DNA of 64,000 nt from JBCCQH01 sp039024435 (GCA_039024435.1 JBCCQH010000016.1:19775-83774); one strand, 5' to 3'. Positions 41,906-50,565 are shown, counted from the first letter of the stretch. A program made the numbers and translations. The notes: generated by a model from the sequence alone, not told the origin.

Positions 41906-44371
41906 TCAGTTGCCGCCAATGATTTTGATCTCCGTACGGCGGTTGACTGCGTGCTCATCTTCGCTGCAGTCGGCTCCGTCGGAGCAATCATTGAGCAGAT
42001 ATTCTTCTCCAAATCCCCAGGAGACAAACCGTTCGTCCGGAATCGGTTTGCGGGCCTGGATGTATTTGACCACTTCTTCCGAACGCTTCCGGGAAAGTTC
42101 AAGGTTGTAGCGTGCTGTCCCCCGGGAATCGGTGTGGGACCGCACTTCCAACTTCGCTTCCGGATTCCGCTGCAGGAAGAAGTAAATTTCGTTGAGGTCT
42201 TGTTTCGAGATCAAGGTCAGCTTGGTCTCATTGTAGCCATAATTGATGACTTTGATGCTGTGGTCCAATCCATACTCGGCGATCCGCATCGGTACTTCCA
42301 GGGCCATTTCCTGGGCCTGCGCACTGTCGACGTGGCTGCTGGCAGCGTAGTAGCCTTCCTTGGCGGAAATGATGGAGTAATTGGAAATCGAATCCCAGGG
42401 TACGGCCACGTAGAAGGTCCCGTTGCGCAGGGACATGGTGGAATCCACGATCTCTTGCGTATTGTTGTTGACGATGGTCACCGCCGCCCGGGAAATGGGG
42501 TCTTTCGTGCCATTTTCCTTGACTACGGTGCCGCTGACCAAAACGTATTCACCCTTGACCATGGGGACGTTTTTCTCCCTTACCTGTACCCCGCGGAAGT
42601 TTGTGAGGGACAAGTTTACAATCCGGGGAATGTAGCCGTTTTGCCGGAAAATCACCGTGTAGTCTTCGCCCGGAGCAAAGCGCAAGCGGTAATCCGCCGA
42701 GTCCGCCGAAGCGGCAAACTTCGCACTCTTGCGGTCCCGGATCACTTCGATGTCGGAACTGCCGAGGCGCAACCCCGCGATGCCGTCGTACACGTGCCCA
42801 TTCAATTCAAACATTTGTTCGACTTCCAGGAAAATATCCATGTTTACGTCGCGGCCCTGGGGAATCTTGTTCGTCCAGAAGGTATCGCGGTAGGTGTGAA
42901 AACCGGGTGCGTCGACCGTGACCAGATAGCCTGTATTTTGCTTACACGGCTCGGAAAACTGGCCGGCACCATCGGTAATGATGATTTTTTCGTTGCCGCT
43001 GATGTCTTGCAGGCGGACAATCGAACCCGGGATCGACTCGCGGCTCAGACCGTCAAATACTTGCCCCATGATGCCCGGTGTGCGCCGGAAGCGGTAGATG
43101 TCGTCGCCGGTGGAACCATTCCGATTCGAAGTGAAGTAGCCGGCCGATTTTGCGTTGTCCCAGACAATGCCAAAGTCATCTTTGGGTGAGTTAATGCCAG
43201 CCCCCATATTCGTGACTTCGCCCCACTTACCGGCGGTCATTTCGGCGGTAAAGAGGTCGAGTCCCCCGTAACCAATTTGTCCGTCGGAAGCAAAGTAGAG
43301 GTAGCCTTGCTTGTTAAAGGTAGGAAAAAGCTCATCGCCTGGAGTGTTGATTTCCGGACCCATATTCACCGGCTTGGTCCACTTGCCATCTTGCTTTTTC
43401 ACCATGTAGAGATCGGTTCCGCCGAATCCGCCGGGACGATCCGAAGCAAAAATGACCAATTCTCCGGCTGGGTGAATCGCCGGGTGAAAGTTATGTCCCG
43501 CATCGCCGATGTTGAAAGGAAGTCCGTCGGTCGCGGTAAACTTTTTGCCCATTCGGCGCGCGCCGAGGATGCGTACGTCGGTGGTCTCCTCACTGGCCTC
43601 GTTATTGCCGAAGGTCTTGCGCGCGGAACCGGTCTTCTCGCCCGACCGGGTAAACAGAACCAGATTCGACCCCGGCATTTTGACGGCGCTGAGGTCGTCG
43701 TAGCGGGAATTGATGTGGCCTTTTACCGGACGCACCGCCGCAACGGTTCCGTCCCGGTCCTTGAGGGCTTCAAAGAAGTCATAGTCGCCCCGGTGGCGGC
43801 CTTTGGCTTCGCGCAGAGTGCCGATGTCTTTTTTCTTAGCGCGGGTGGCAAATACGATCTGGCTTTTGGCGTTGATCGCGATGATGTCTGAGTAGCGGGT
43901 GTTTACTCCGGAGAGCGGGATGATTTCATAGCGGCTTTTATCGTCCTTGACCCGCATGGCCATTTCGCAGGACGCAATGTACTTGTCGCCGATTTCGTAT
44001 TCGCCGGTGATCTCTTCGTAGAGGACAAACTGGTCCTTGGCCTCCTGGTACTTGCCATTGCTCTGCAGGACTTTGGCGTAGTTGAGGCGGCAGGTAGAAT
44101 TCTGGTTGCCATTGACCAGGGCGTTGCGGTACCAGATTTCGGCATTTTCCAGATCGCCCGTCATGCGGTAGCAATCGGCCAGTTTTTCCATTACGGCAGG
44201 AAACTGCCCATTTTCCAGCACTTTTTTGTAGGCAGGAATTTCTTTCTCCCAGCGGCGGGTATTCTGGAGACGGGTGACCTTATTGAGGTCTTTGCGATTG
44301 CCTTGGGCCCAGGTCGCCGGAGCGGCCATGAGTACCACCAACAAACACAGGATTGCGCTTTTTGCCTTCAT
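41906..44371 (-). CDS. OmpA-family protein with TPR, PD40 repeats and peptidoglycan-binding domain
   Basis: The 821-aa product has a signal peptide (KAKSAILCLLVVLMAAPATW, then AQ), N-terminal TPR-like helices and a set of PD40/WD-like repeats (IVFATRAKKKD, LVIFASDRPGGFGGTDLYM, YFASDGQIGYGGLDLFTAEM, GYFTSNRNGSTGDDIYRF). A carboxypeptidase-regulatory-like beta domain precedes a C-terminal OmpA domain (EVRSHTDSRGTARYNLELSR, ending DEHAVNRRTEIKIIG). This is the typical Bacteroidota layout that links outer membrane and peptidoglycan, akin to proteins associated with gliding and T9SS function. The ATG at 44371 begins the signal peptide. Confidence 0.9.
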   Translation of the reverse strand: MKAKSAILCLLVVLMAAPATWAQGNRKDLNKVTRLQNTRRWEKEIPAYKKVLENGQFPAVMEKLADCYRMTGDLENAEIWYRNALVNGNQNSTCRLNYAKVLQSNGKYQEAKDQFVLYEEITGEYEIGDKYIASCEMAMRVKDDKSRYEIIPLSGVNTRYSDIIAINAKSQIVFATRAKKKDIGTLREAKGRHRGDYDFFEALKDRDGTVAAVRPVKGHINSRYDDLSAVKMPGSNLVLFTRSGEKTGSARKTFGNNEASEETTDVRILGARRMGKKFTATDGLPFNIGDAGHNFHPAIHPAGELVIFASDRPGGFGGTDLYMVKKQDGKWTKPVNMGPEINTPGDELFPTFNKQGYLYFASDGQIGYGGLDLFTAEMTAGKWGEVTNMGAGINSPKDDFGIVWDNAKSAGYFTSNRNGSTGDDIYRFRRTPGIMGQVFDGLSRESIPGSIVRLQDISGNEKIIITDGAGQFSEPCKQNTGYLVTVDAPGFHTYRDTFWTNKIPQGRDVNMDIFLEVEQMFELNGHVYDGIAGLRLGSSDIEVIRDRKSAKFAASADSADYRLRFAPGEDYTVIFRQNGYIPRIVNLSLTNFRGVQVREKNVPMVKGEYVLVSGTVVKENGTKDPISRAAVTIVNNNTQEIVDSTMSLRNGTFYVAVPWDSISNYSIISAKEGYYAASSHVDSAQAQEMALEVPMRIAEYGLDHSIKVINYGYNETKLTLISKQDLNEIYFFLQRNPEAKLEVRSHTDSRGTARYNLELSRKRSEEVVKYIQARKPIPDERFVSWGFGEEYLLNDCSDGADCSEDEHAVNRRTEIKIIGGN

Positions 44372-45039
44372 AGGACTAGACGTACGGCTTTGATGATCCA
44401 ATCAAGTAGTTTTTCGAATTGCGTAACGCTCACTGTACAATCTGCTGTACATGGCCCCAACGCACTGTGCAAAGCACCTCTGGCTGCGGAGGGGACCGCT
44501 TACTATCTTACCGATGATCCAAAAACTGCGCAAGGACACCGATAAGACGGTTAAAGAACCTTCGGGAATCGGGATCGGAATCCACCTCACAAACAAATAC
44601 CGAAAACATTGTCATGCGGTGATCCGATTTTTCCGCTCTCGATTGTCGATTGCGCGCTTCCCTTGGAATTGGCAATATAGGTAAAATAGCAAAAAAAAAT
44701 AATAACAATTCTCCGTGGATAACTACAAAATCTCCCCCCTTGGGAGTTAGTTGTCGGGAGATCAGCCCCCTCAGTCTTCCCCAACGGCAATATCCATCCA
44801 TTTGTCCCAAAAAACCGGATTGTTTCGTTTCGGTTTCCTTTGCTGCGGTCAAAAGCGCGGAAACTTACGGGTAGTTTTGGCGGGACGTGGATATGTGGAT
44901 AGTGGGTATTGCAGGTAGCTCGACAAAAAGTGACGAACGGTTGATTTTTTTTCTTAATTTAGGTCATTCATGCAGAGGATATATCTGGTCCTAATCATGG
45001 TAAGGTCCACGAGCTAAACAGAAACTCCAAAATTTATTC
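44372..45039. other. Divergent intergenic region between OmpA/PD40 and nSTAND1-like genes
   Basis: The 668 bases presumably contain divergent promoters. An AT-rich patch (about 44685-44710 and 44940-44960) is present. No exact TAnnTTTG box near either gene, no repeat and no convincing gene were found; the short open frames here have no recognisable features. Confidence 0.5.
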
Positions 45040-47010
45040 ATGGCCCGGTTAGCAGAAATTGAACGACTGAGGAGCAGGATGCGCCAGCATCACTTTGTGG
45101 CCGTTTCCGGTCCACGCAACAGTGGAAAAACCCGCATTTGTCATGCACTGAAGCGCAGTTTGGAAACGGAAGTGCGCAACATGCGCGAAGTAGAGCGTCG
45201 CTACAAGGCCAAGGCAGGCATGAAATGGAAGGTGGCCTACATTCGCCTCAACCGGGATGAGAACCCCTTTGATTTGTTGACCCGCGCCATCGCTGGACCC
45301 CACAACAACATCCTCGTCGGCCCAAACGAAAAAGTAGACCCCCTTTTTGAATCCAGCATCAAAAACGCCCTCATGAGCCCGGATGGAGAAGGGTTGCTCC
45401 GCATCTACCGGCAGTTTCTTCAGTTGAAGAAGTACAATTTCCTGGTGATCGTGGACCAGTTTGAAAACCTCTTTTTCACGACGGTCCTCAGCCAAGCCGA
45501 CAAGCACAAATTTGTGCGTTTGCTATTGAATGCCAGCTATAACCAGCGGCAGATGTACGTCACGGTGGCCATTCGCCCCCCCAAGGCCGACCTCTGGAAG
45601 CTCAATTTTAAAGCCCTGAGCAGTGCCGTCAATGATTGCCGCTACCGGGTCTACAGCCTGAGCCAAAGCGATCTCGAACTGGCCATCCGCGATACTTTCC
45701 GGGTGGAACAGGAACGCATGCTGGAAGATGTGGGCGAAGAGGATCTTCTGCAAGCGGATTGGCTGGCGCAGCAAGCCATCTACCAAGATGTTGCGGTCAA
45801 ACGCATTCGGACCATTTCCGAGGAGATGTACAAATACTTACAGGAACGCTGGCGCAAGGTCTACGCGGACGGCACCCCGGCCAAGGGAGGCGCGGTGCCC
45901 ACCGAGAAGATCGCTCAGGTCACCAAAAAGCTCCGGGGCATCGTGGATGTCATCTGGCCGCAACTCCTCCTCCACTCCAATGTCGGTTCCCTGGATGAAG
46001 AAGAGCGGGAAGACTTGGTCTCCGATCTCAAAGACCAACTGACCGAGGTGATGACCTCGGAATTGCTGAAAAAACTGAGTCGCCTCCTCGCCGAAGAGTT
46101 GTATTTCGACCGGGAGCCGCTCACCCAAATTGAAAAAAATGTCCGCCAGCTCGTCCGCGACTGGTCGGAAGTGCTCAAAGATATCCGCAAGGCCAGCGGG
46201 CGCCGCAAGCGCAAAATCGTCACGGTTTCGCTGGAGGAACAGCACTCCGGTACGGTCGGCGCGGCCACTTACGATTTCAAAATTGACCGCAATGCCCCCA
46301 TGGAAGAGCGGGCGGAAGCCGCCTACAATGCGCTGCGCTCCATTCTCGACAAGCGGATCGCCACCAAAGTGCTTACTGTTCTCGGGCGCACCGCGAAAAT
46401 GGCCGGGGCATCGGCGAAGATTTCCATTGAGTCGCTTGGACACGCCATCGGACGATTTGCTACCCGCCTCGGGGATGTCGTCGCGGTGTTTGTCCACGCG
46501 GGGGTCATTTACGCCGATCCGAATGGTGAATTGACCGCAGATACGGAAATCGTCCTGGAAAGCAGTGAGTTGGTAGAGCGCTGGGGCCGACTGCAAGAGT
46601 GGGTCTACGGCAAAAAGCCGGGAGAAGCGACGCCCGCCGCCCTCGACAATGCGGTGGACCTGGCGGTGGAAGTTTCCCTCGACCTAAAGGAAGATTTTGG
46701 GGATGCTCCGGAAAATGCCCGCGAATACGCCAACCGCGCCGAATCCATCTACCTTGCCTTGGCCCCGCCGAGCCGCAAGCGGGCGGCCCGTCACCTGCTG
46801 ACCAAGCTGGCCATTATGGGACAGGAAGGCAACCCGGTCAATCCCACCGAACTCATTTCTAGTGTGGGCCGCTTCGAAAGTCAATTGCGCGAGGTCATGG
46901 AGTACTTCATTCGCCAGGGGATCATCCGCCCGGAAGGGGGACTGCGCTTCGCCGAACCGACCATCCCCAGCCAGTGGGACCGGCTCAAGGACTGGGTCAA
47001 GACGGCCTAA
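45040..47010 (+). CDS. nSTAND1-like P-loop ATPase linked to a TerB protein
   Basis: The 656-aa protein has Walker A GPRNSGKT (residues 24-31) and a Walker B strand FLVIVDQFENLFF with Asp139. The DQFE form is typical of the novel STAND nSTAND1 group of signalling ATPases. There is an AIRPP segment where a sensor is expected. The middle is a long helical region, and the C-terminal ~200 residues are also helical (a possible winged helix near RQGIIRPEGGLRFAEP). No membrane segment. It is followed 27 bases later by a TerB-domain gene. STAND and TerB proteins recur in bacterial conflict and stress systems, so a sensing role is plausible but unproven. Confidence 0.78.
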   Translation: MARLAEIERLRSRMRQHHFVAVSGPRNSGKTRICHALKRSLETEVRNMREVERRYKAKAGMKWKVAYIRLNRDENPFDLLTRAIAGPHNNILVGPNEKVDPLFESSIKNALMSPDGEGLLRIYRQFLQLKKYNFLVIVDQFENLFFTTVLSQADKHKFVRLLLNASYNQRQMYVTVAIRPPKADLWKLNFKALSSAVNDCRYRVYSLSQSDLELAIRDTFRVEQERMLEDVGEEDLLQADWLAQQAIYQDVAVKRIRTISEEMYKYLQERWRKVYADGTPAKGGAVPTEKIAQVTKKLRGIVDVIWPQLLLHSNVGSLDEEEREDLVSDLKDQLTEVMTSELLKKLSRLLAEELYFDREPLTQIEKNVRQLVRDWSEVLKDIRKASGRRKRKIVTVSLEEQHSGTVGAATYDFKIDRNAPMEERAEAAYNALRSILDKRIATKVLTVLGRTAKMAGASAKISIESLGHAIGRFATRLGDVVAVFVHAGVIYADPNGELTADTEIVLESSELVERWGRLQEWVYGKKPGEATPAALDNAVDLAVEVSLDLKEDFGDAPENAREYANRAESIYLALAPPSRKRAARHLLTKLAIMGQEGNPVNPTELISSVGRFESQLREVMEYFIRQGIIRPEGGLRFAEPTIPSQWDRLKDWVKTA

Positions 47011-47037
47011 AATCAGGAACATTACAGTTAAAGCATC

Positions 47038-47976
47038 ATGGCTAAACCGAAATCATACACCTACGAGCAGATCGAGCCGCTCATTGTGAGCGAGGAGGTC
47101 GAGGGAAGGAATGTTTACTGCGAATTTGCCCTGCCCGGGTCCGACGAGATCTTTGAGGCCAAAGCATCCGCGAAAACGGGGCGGGACGTCAAGTCAAAGG
47201 TAAAGCGCCGCATGACGATGATCGCGCGCAACCAAGCCCGCCGTGCTGCTACGCGGGCGGTGCGCTCGGCGGTCGGGGGCGGAATGCTCGGACGCACCGC
47301 CGCGATGGGCTTCAACACGGCCGCCCGCGAGGTACGCCCCGGCCACGGTCCTTCCCAAAAGGACTTCGAAGAAGCCACCGTAAAGGCATTTATGACCATT
47401 GCCAGCAATTTCCAATACGATGAGGAAACCGGCGAATGGAGCAAAGCCGATGCACCACCGCCGCCACCGCCCAAGTCGCCGCTCGAAGAGCAAGCGAATC
47501 AGCACCCCATCGTAGACCCGCACGACAAGAGCGTATTTGCCCGGGTACTCGCCGAGCTCGCTTACGCTGACGGCACGGTGACCAAGGAAGAATCGGAATT
47601 TTTCCGGGACATCATTCCGCCGGATCAGCCCACGCTGGACAAGCTCGCCAAATCGGACCCGGTTTCCCGGATTGAAGCCCAGGAAGTGACCCAGGGTGTC
47701 AAAGCGACGATTTATATGTTTGCCTGGGTCATTGCTGCTATCGACTTGGACGTGGATCCGGTGGAAGAGGAATTGCTGATGGAATACGCCGATGTATTTG
47801 AGCTGGCCGAACCGCGGCGCGACGAATTGACGCGGTTTGCGAAGTACTTTGTCCTCGAACAAAATATCGATCCGGAAATCGCGCGCGAAGAACTCTTCGA
47901 ATTTGCCCGTAAGATCCGCTTGAGTGACGACGAGGCGGAGCGCTGCCGCATCGCTTACCGCCGGCGCATGGGCTGA
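47038..47976 (+). CDS. TerB-like domain protein
   Basis: In this 312-aa protein residues ~160-305 match the TerB/tellurite-resistance helical domain: KSVFARVLAELAYADGTVTK with EESEFF, then ATIYMFAWVIAAIDLDVDPV, with acidic residues typical of metal-binding TerB helices. The N-terminal ~60 residues are a small domain, followed by an Arg/Ala-rich segment (ARNQARRAATRAVRSAVGGG) and a Pro-rich linker (PPPPPPKSPLEEQ). It is downstream of the STAND ATPase gene, probably in one operon, and two hairpins follow its stop. TerB domains are linked to membrane-associated stress and phage-defence complexes; the role here is unknown. Confidence 0.8.
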   Translation: MAKPKSYTYEQIEPLIVSEEVEGRNVYCEFALPGSDEIFEAKASAKTGRDVKSKVKRRMTMIARNQARRAATRAVRSAVGGGMLGRTAAMGFNTAAREVRPGHGPSQKDFEEATVKAFMTIASNFQYDEETGEWSKADAPPPPPPKSPLEEQANQHPIVDPHDKSVFARVLAELAYADGTVTKEESEFFRDIIPPDQPTLDKLAKSDPVSRIEAQEVTQGVKATIYMFAWVIAAIDLDVDPVEEELLMEYADVFELAEPRRDELTRFAKYFVLEQNIDPEIAREELFEFARKIRLSDDEAERCRIAYRRRMG

Positions 47977-47998
47977 TCGCTGATTGCGAAATGCAGGC

Positions 47999-48036
47999 TT
48001 CCCGCCGGCCACGGAGGAACCGTGGGCCGGCGGGAA
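47999..48036 (+). terminator. Long GC-rich hairpin after the TerB gene
   Basis: A 12-bp perfect outer stem (TTCCCGCCGGCC with GGCCGGCGGGAA) continues through a further 4-bp pairing. The T run after it is weak (CGTTTATT), so it may pause or help terminate rather than act alone. Confidence 0.55.
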
Positions 48037-48096
48037 CGTTTATTGGAAGCGGGCAAATGCCCCACCTGGCAGCTTGCATCTGCCCCCAGGAAACAC

Positions 48097-48124
48097 AAAA
48101 GGACGCCGATTGCGGCGTCCTTTT
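48097..48124. terminator. Bidirectional terminator between convergent genes
   Basis: A 12-bp stem (AAAAGGACGCCG with CGGCGTCCTTTT) with a 4-base loop; A and T runs serve both strands. It lies between the TerB stop and the end of the minus-strand gene at 48155. Confidence 0.88.
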
Positions 48125-48154
48125 GTACTTAGCGAAACCGATTGCATCTTCCGT

Positions 48155-49072
48155 TTACAAGTCCTGAATGATGGCTTCGTTTTTCACCGGTTCTTCGCGG
48201 GTGCGGCGGGTAAATTCCGCGTACCACGCTTTGTGGTGCTTTTCAAAGTAGGACGTATCGGCGCCGCTGTCGATTTGCTTGACTTCGGCGATGTCGTTTT
48301 TGAGTTGTTTGAGCGTAAAACCGATGGATCGGATGGTATGCTCGCGTCCCGGGCCTTCCCAGTCCGCACCTTCGAACAGATCATAGAGGGTTTCGGTATC
48401 GAATTCCGCACGTTCCAGGGCGTATTGCGCCGGACTGTTGCGGTAGTCGGGCTTGACGCGACGGGGCGGCGTTTCGACGATGGAACCCGCCGGAACCACC
48501 TCGACGGATCGGTTACCAGAACTCGGGGCGGGAGCCGGTTCTTCCAAGGGCGGACGGACCCGGAAGGGATCCGGTGCTTTGGTAGTGGTTTTTCCGGTGG
48601 ATTGCGGAAGCTCCGGATTTTTGGAAATGTCCAGGGGCGTGTCCTTGACTTCTTCCCGATCCCGGCGCTCGTCGATGACAACGGTGCGGTTGCTTCCGTT
48701 GCGGGTGGGCGTTGCCGAAGTATCCCGGGTGTTTCCTTTTCGATTGCCAAAGCTCAGGTCGCCTTTGGCGCGCTTAACATCGTTTCCGACATTGGAGATG
48801 TCGTTTTTGGCGCGGTCGATCTCATTGGTGGTGCGACCGATTTCGTTTTTGACATCTTGCGGAGCCCGGGTCACATCCTTGACGCCCCGGCTCACGTCTC
48901 GTACCGGATCGGTCACCGATTGGGTGGTTTTCTGGACGTCTTTGAGCGGTTGGGTAACCGACTCTGTGGCATTTTTAATCGCTTTTGTAATCTGAGCCTG
49001 TCCGGAATTGCCGACAACCGCAAACAAACCGAACAGCAGCCCCATCCCGATTTGCCGTATTTTGGTATCCAT
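48155..49072 (-). CDS. Exported protein with coiled-coil-like Val/Asp/Lys repeats
   Basis: The 305-aa product has a signal peptide (TKIRQIGMGLLFGLFAVVGN, cleavage near QAQ). About 70 residues of short amphipathic repeats follow (QPLKDVQKTTQSV, DPVRDVSRGVKDV, NEIDRAKNDISNV). Then come a Pro/Thr-rich disordered region and a C-terminal helical region (FEGADWEGPGREHTIRSIGF). The ATG at 49072 fits the signal peptide and lies 6 bases after a perfect -7 box. The function is not recognised. Confidence 0.75.
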   Translation of the reverse strand: MDTKIRQIGMGLLFGLFAVVGNSGQAQITKAIKNATESVTQPLKDVQKTTQSVTDPVRDVSRGVKDVTRAPQDVKNEIGRTTNEIDRAKNDISNVGNDVKRAKGDLSFGNRKGNTRDTSATPTRNGSNRTVVIDERRDREEVKDTPLDISKNPELPQSTGKTTTKAPDPFRVRPPLEEPAPAPSSGNRSVEVVPAGSIVETPPRRVKPDYRNSPAQYALERAEFDTETLYDLFEGADWEGPGREHTIRSIGFTLKQLKNDIAEVKQIDSGADTSYFEKHHKAWYAEFTRRTREEPVKNEAIIQDL

Positions 49073-49078
49073 GATTTT

Positions 49079-49111
49079 CAAAGGTAATTTTCCGTATTCA
49101 GAGAGAACCAA
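49079..49111 (-). promoter_or_regulatory. Complete Bacteroidota promoter for the 48155-49072 gene
   Basis: On the minus strand TTG (49109-49111) and TACCTTTG (49079-49086) are separated by 22 bases, matching the TTG/TAnnTTTG consensus. The box ends 6 bases before the ATG, predicting a leaderless transcript. Confidence 0.7.
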
Positions 49112-49170
49112 GATACGAAAATTTGCCCGGAATGAAAGGCGGGAAGTCGTTTCGATCCCGGCAACTTTCC

Positions 49171-49178
49171 TACCTTTG
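49171..49178 (+). promoter_or_regulatory. -7 box (TACCTTTG) before a 23-aa membrane peptide gene
   Basis: An exact TAnnTTTG box ends 4 bases before the ATG at 49183. A weak TTTCG element lies upstream, but no perfect TTG at the right distance. Confidence 0.5.
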
Positions 49179-49182
49179 AGCC

Positions 49183-49254
49183 ATGCTCAAGTTCCTGATA
49201 ATCGCGGTTCTCCTACTGTTGGTGGCGGGTTTCATCATCGGATTGCTCAAATAA
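49183..49254 (+). CDS. 23-aa single-pass hydrophobic peptide
   Basis: ATG to TAA encodes 23 residues: a Lys-bearing start (MLKF), an uninterrupted hydrophobic helix (LIIAVLLLLVAGFIIGL) and a C-terminal Lys. A -7 promoter box lies 4 bases upstream and a hairpin starts 1 base after the stop, so a dedicated small transcript is plausible. It is transcribed away from the 48155-49072 gene. Such tiny membrane peptides can be regulators or toxins; nothing in the sequence decides between these. Confidence 0.5.
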   Translation: MLKFLIIAVLLLLVAGFIIGLLK

Positions 49255-49255
49255 A

Positions 49256-49288
49256 GCGGCGGTGCCATCTGCCGGACGGCACCACCGC
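49256..49288 (-). terminator. Hairpin terminator after the thioesterase gene
   Basis: An 11-bp stem with one mismatch (GCGGCGGTGCC with GGCACCACCGC) and an 11-base loop. On the minus strand it is followed by TTTATTTG. It also lies just after the 23-aa peptide gene and may serve both. Confidence 0.7.
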
Positions 49289-49297
49289 AAATTGCAT

Positions 49298-49831
49298 TTA
49301 GGCAGTTACGGTCAGAAGTTCGTTCTCGATTGTTTTGGCGCGTTGCTCGATGCGGTTTTCCCCAATCGGACGGACAACACCGGCAAACAAATTCATCAAT
49401 TCTTCTTGATGGGGCGTCGGACGCGTGGTTTTCATGTCGATGTACACCAGATCCGACCACATCAATGCTTTCAAGTGCGTACGTTTTTGGTCCAGGATGC
49501 TGGCCTCAATCCGGAGGAATTTTTCCCCGAATCCGATCAGGCGCGAGGTCAGCGTAATGATTTCATTGAATAAGGCGGGCTTGCGGTAGACGATTTCGTG
49601 CTTGCCGAATACCCAGCCCGATCCCCGACTTTGGCTCCAGGCGTAAATGTCCAATTCGTAGAACTCAGCTACGTGATCTTCCCGGGCATTGACGATGTAG
49701 TCGAGGTAGGCGCTGTTGTTGAGGTGACCGAAAGGATCGCAGTCTTGAAAGCGCACCTTGCGCTGGCTGTGCAGCAATGCCGGAAGTGATTTTGGGTCGG
49801 CCGGCAGGGGGAGGGAGGTGGAGTTTTGCAT
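49298..49831 (-). CDS. Acyl-CoA thioesterase, 4HBT/YbgC hotdog family
   Basis: The 177-aa hotdog-fold protein has the catalytic-loop signature VRFQDCDPFGHLNNSAYLDY, with the Asp of the DxFGH-type motif, followed by the long hotdog helix. It would hydrolyse an acyl-CoA to the free acid and CoA. It starts 48 bases downstream of its presumed regulator, the TetR gene, and an operator-like inverted repeat lies between them. The substrate is unknown. Confidence 0.87.
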   Translation of the reverse strand: MQNSTSLPLPADPKSLPALLHSQRKVRFQDCDPFGHLNNSAYLDYIVNAREDHVAEFYELDIYAWSQSRGSGWVFGKHEIVYRKPALFNEIITLTSRLIGFGEKFLRIEASILDQKRTHLKALMWSDLVYIDMKTTRPTPHQEELMNLFAGVVRPIGENRIEQRAKTIENELLTVTA

Positions 49832-49852
49832 TGTATTTGAGCTTTGTATTAG

Positions 49853-49872
49853 ACCGGTCTGTTTAGACAGGT
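49853..49872. promoter_or_regulatory. Operator-like inverted repeat before the thioesterase gene
   Basis: ACCGGTCT and AGACAGGT form 8-bp arms with one mismatch and a 4-base spacer; the perfect palindrome AGACCGGTCT sits at 49851-49860. The AGACCG half-site is shared with the operator at 50472-50483, so the same TetR protein may bind both. Confidence 0.55.
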
Positions 49873-49879
49873 AAAAAAA

Positions 49880-50449
49880 TCAGTCGATATCCGTCAGCAC
49901 CAATGGGGACAGGCGAGGAATCAAACGTCGGATAAAAGAAGCATCCCGACGGGCTTTGGCCAGGACAAATCCCCCTTCGAGCAAGGTCAGAAAAAGTCCC
50001 GCTTTGTCCCGGGCTCCCCGCACCTGCTTCAGGGCGAGGTAGCCAGCGAGGGCATCTTCCCACATTTCGTAGGAGGCTTGCAGCACTTGAATCAGCGCAT
50101 TGGTTTCCCCGGTAGTTTCCAGCGCTACGGTCGCAAGCGGGCATCCGTAGCGGAATTCTGACTCTTCCAGTACCGCCGCCATGTGCTCCATAATCGCCGC
50201 TAGGCCCTTTTCTGGGGTTTTTGTTCCGCGCATGGCGGTTTCGTATTGTTGAAGCATGATCCCCGAGGCGTGGTGCAGGGCTTCGCGGATCAGCCCCATT
50301 TTTCCGTCCGGAAAGTGGTGGTACAGGGAACCTTTTGGGACTCCGCTCTTCTGCAGCACCTCGGAGATCCCGGTGCCGAAGTAGCCCTTTTGCCAAATCA
50401 ATTTGGCCGCGGTCGCCACGAGCCGGTCTTTGCTGGATTTTTCTACCAT
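49880..50449 (-). CDS. TetR regulator of the LmrA/YxaF type
   Basis: The 189-aa product has a helix-turn-helix (GTGISEVLQKSGVPKGSLYHHF) and the family-typical HFPDGKMGLIREAL and GCPLATVALET segments of LmrA/YxaF-like regulators. The ATG at 50449 is chosen because it lies 5 bases after a perfect -7 box; an upstream in-frame ATG would sit inside the promoter. The promoter spacer holds the palindrome GACCGTTCGGTC, which indicates autorepression. It probably also controls the thioesterase gene behind it. Confidence 0.87.
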   Translation of the reverse strand: MVEKSSKDRLVATAAKLIWQKGYFGTGISEVLQKSGVPKGSLYHHFPDGKMGLIREALHHASGIMLQQYETAMRGTKTPEKGLAAIMEHMAAVLEESEFRYGCPLATVALETTGETNALIQVLQASYEMWEDALAGYLALKQVRGARDKAGLFLTLLEGGFVLAKARRDASFIRRLIPRLSPLVLTDID

Positions 50450-50454
50450 TGTCC

Positions 50455-50485
50455 CAAAGATAAGGCTAGTAGACCGTTCGGTCAA
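50455..50485 (-). promoter_or_regulatory. TetR gene promoter with operator in the spacer
   Basis: On the minus strand TTG (50483-50485) and TATCTTTG (50455-50462) are 20 bases apart. The 12-bp palindrome GACCGTTCGGTC (50472-50483) lies between them, so a bound repressor would block RNA polymerase. Confidence 0.78.
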
Positions 50486-50565
50486 GTCTTGGGCAATAAT
50501 TCATTTCGGTCGGTTTTTTGTGCCGGGGCAACCATTTCTCTTCGCTCCGAGTTGCATTGGAAGCA

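Noticed and set aside
41885..43189. 434-codon plus-strand open frame
   Set aside because: Antisense to the OmpA/PD40 gene, which has a signal peptide, PD40 repeats and an OmpA domain.
44508..44852. 114-codon minus-strand frame in the 44.4-45 kb gap
   Set aside because: No homology, no promoter and a low-complexity hydrophobic patch that arises from an AT-rich tract.
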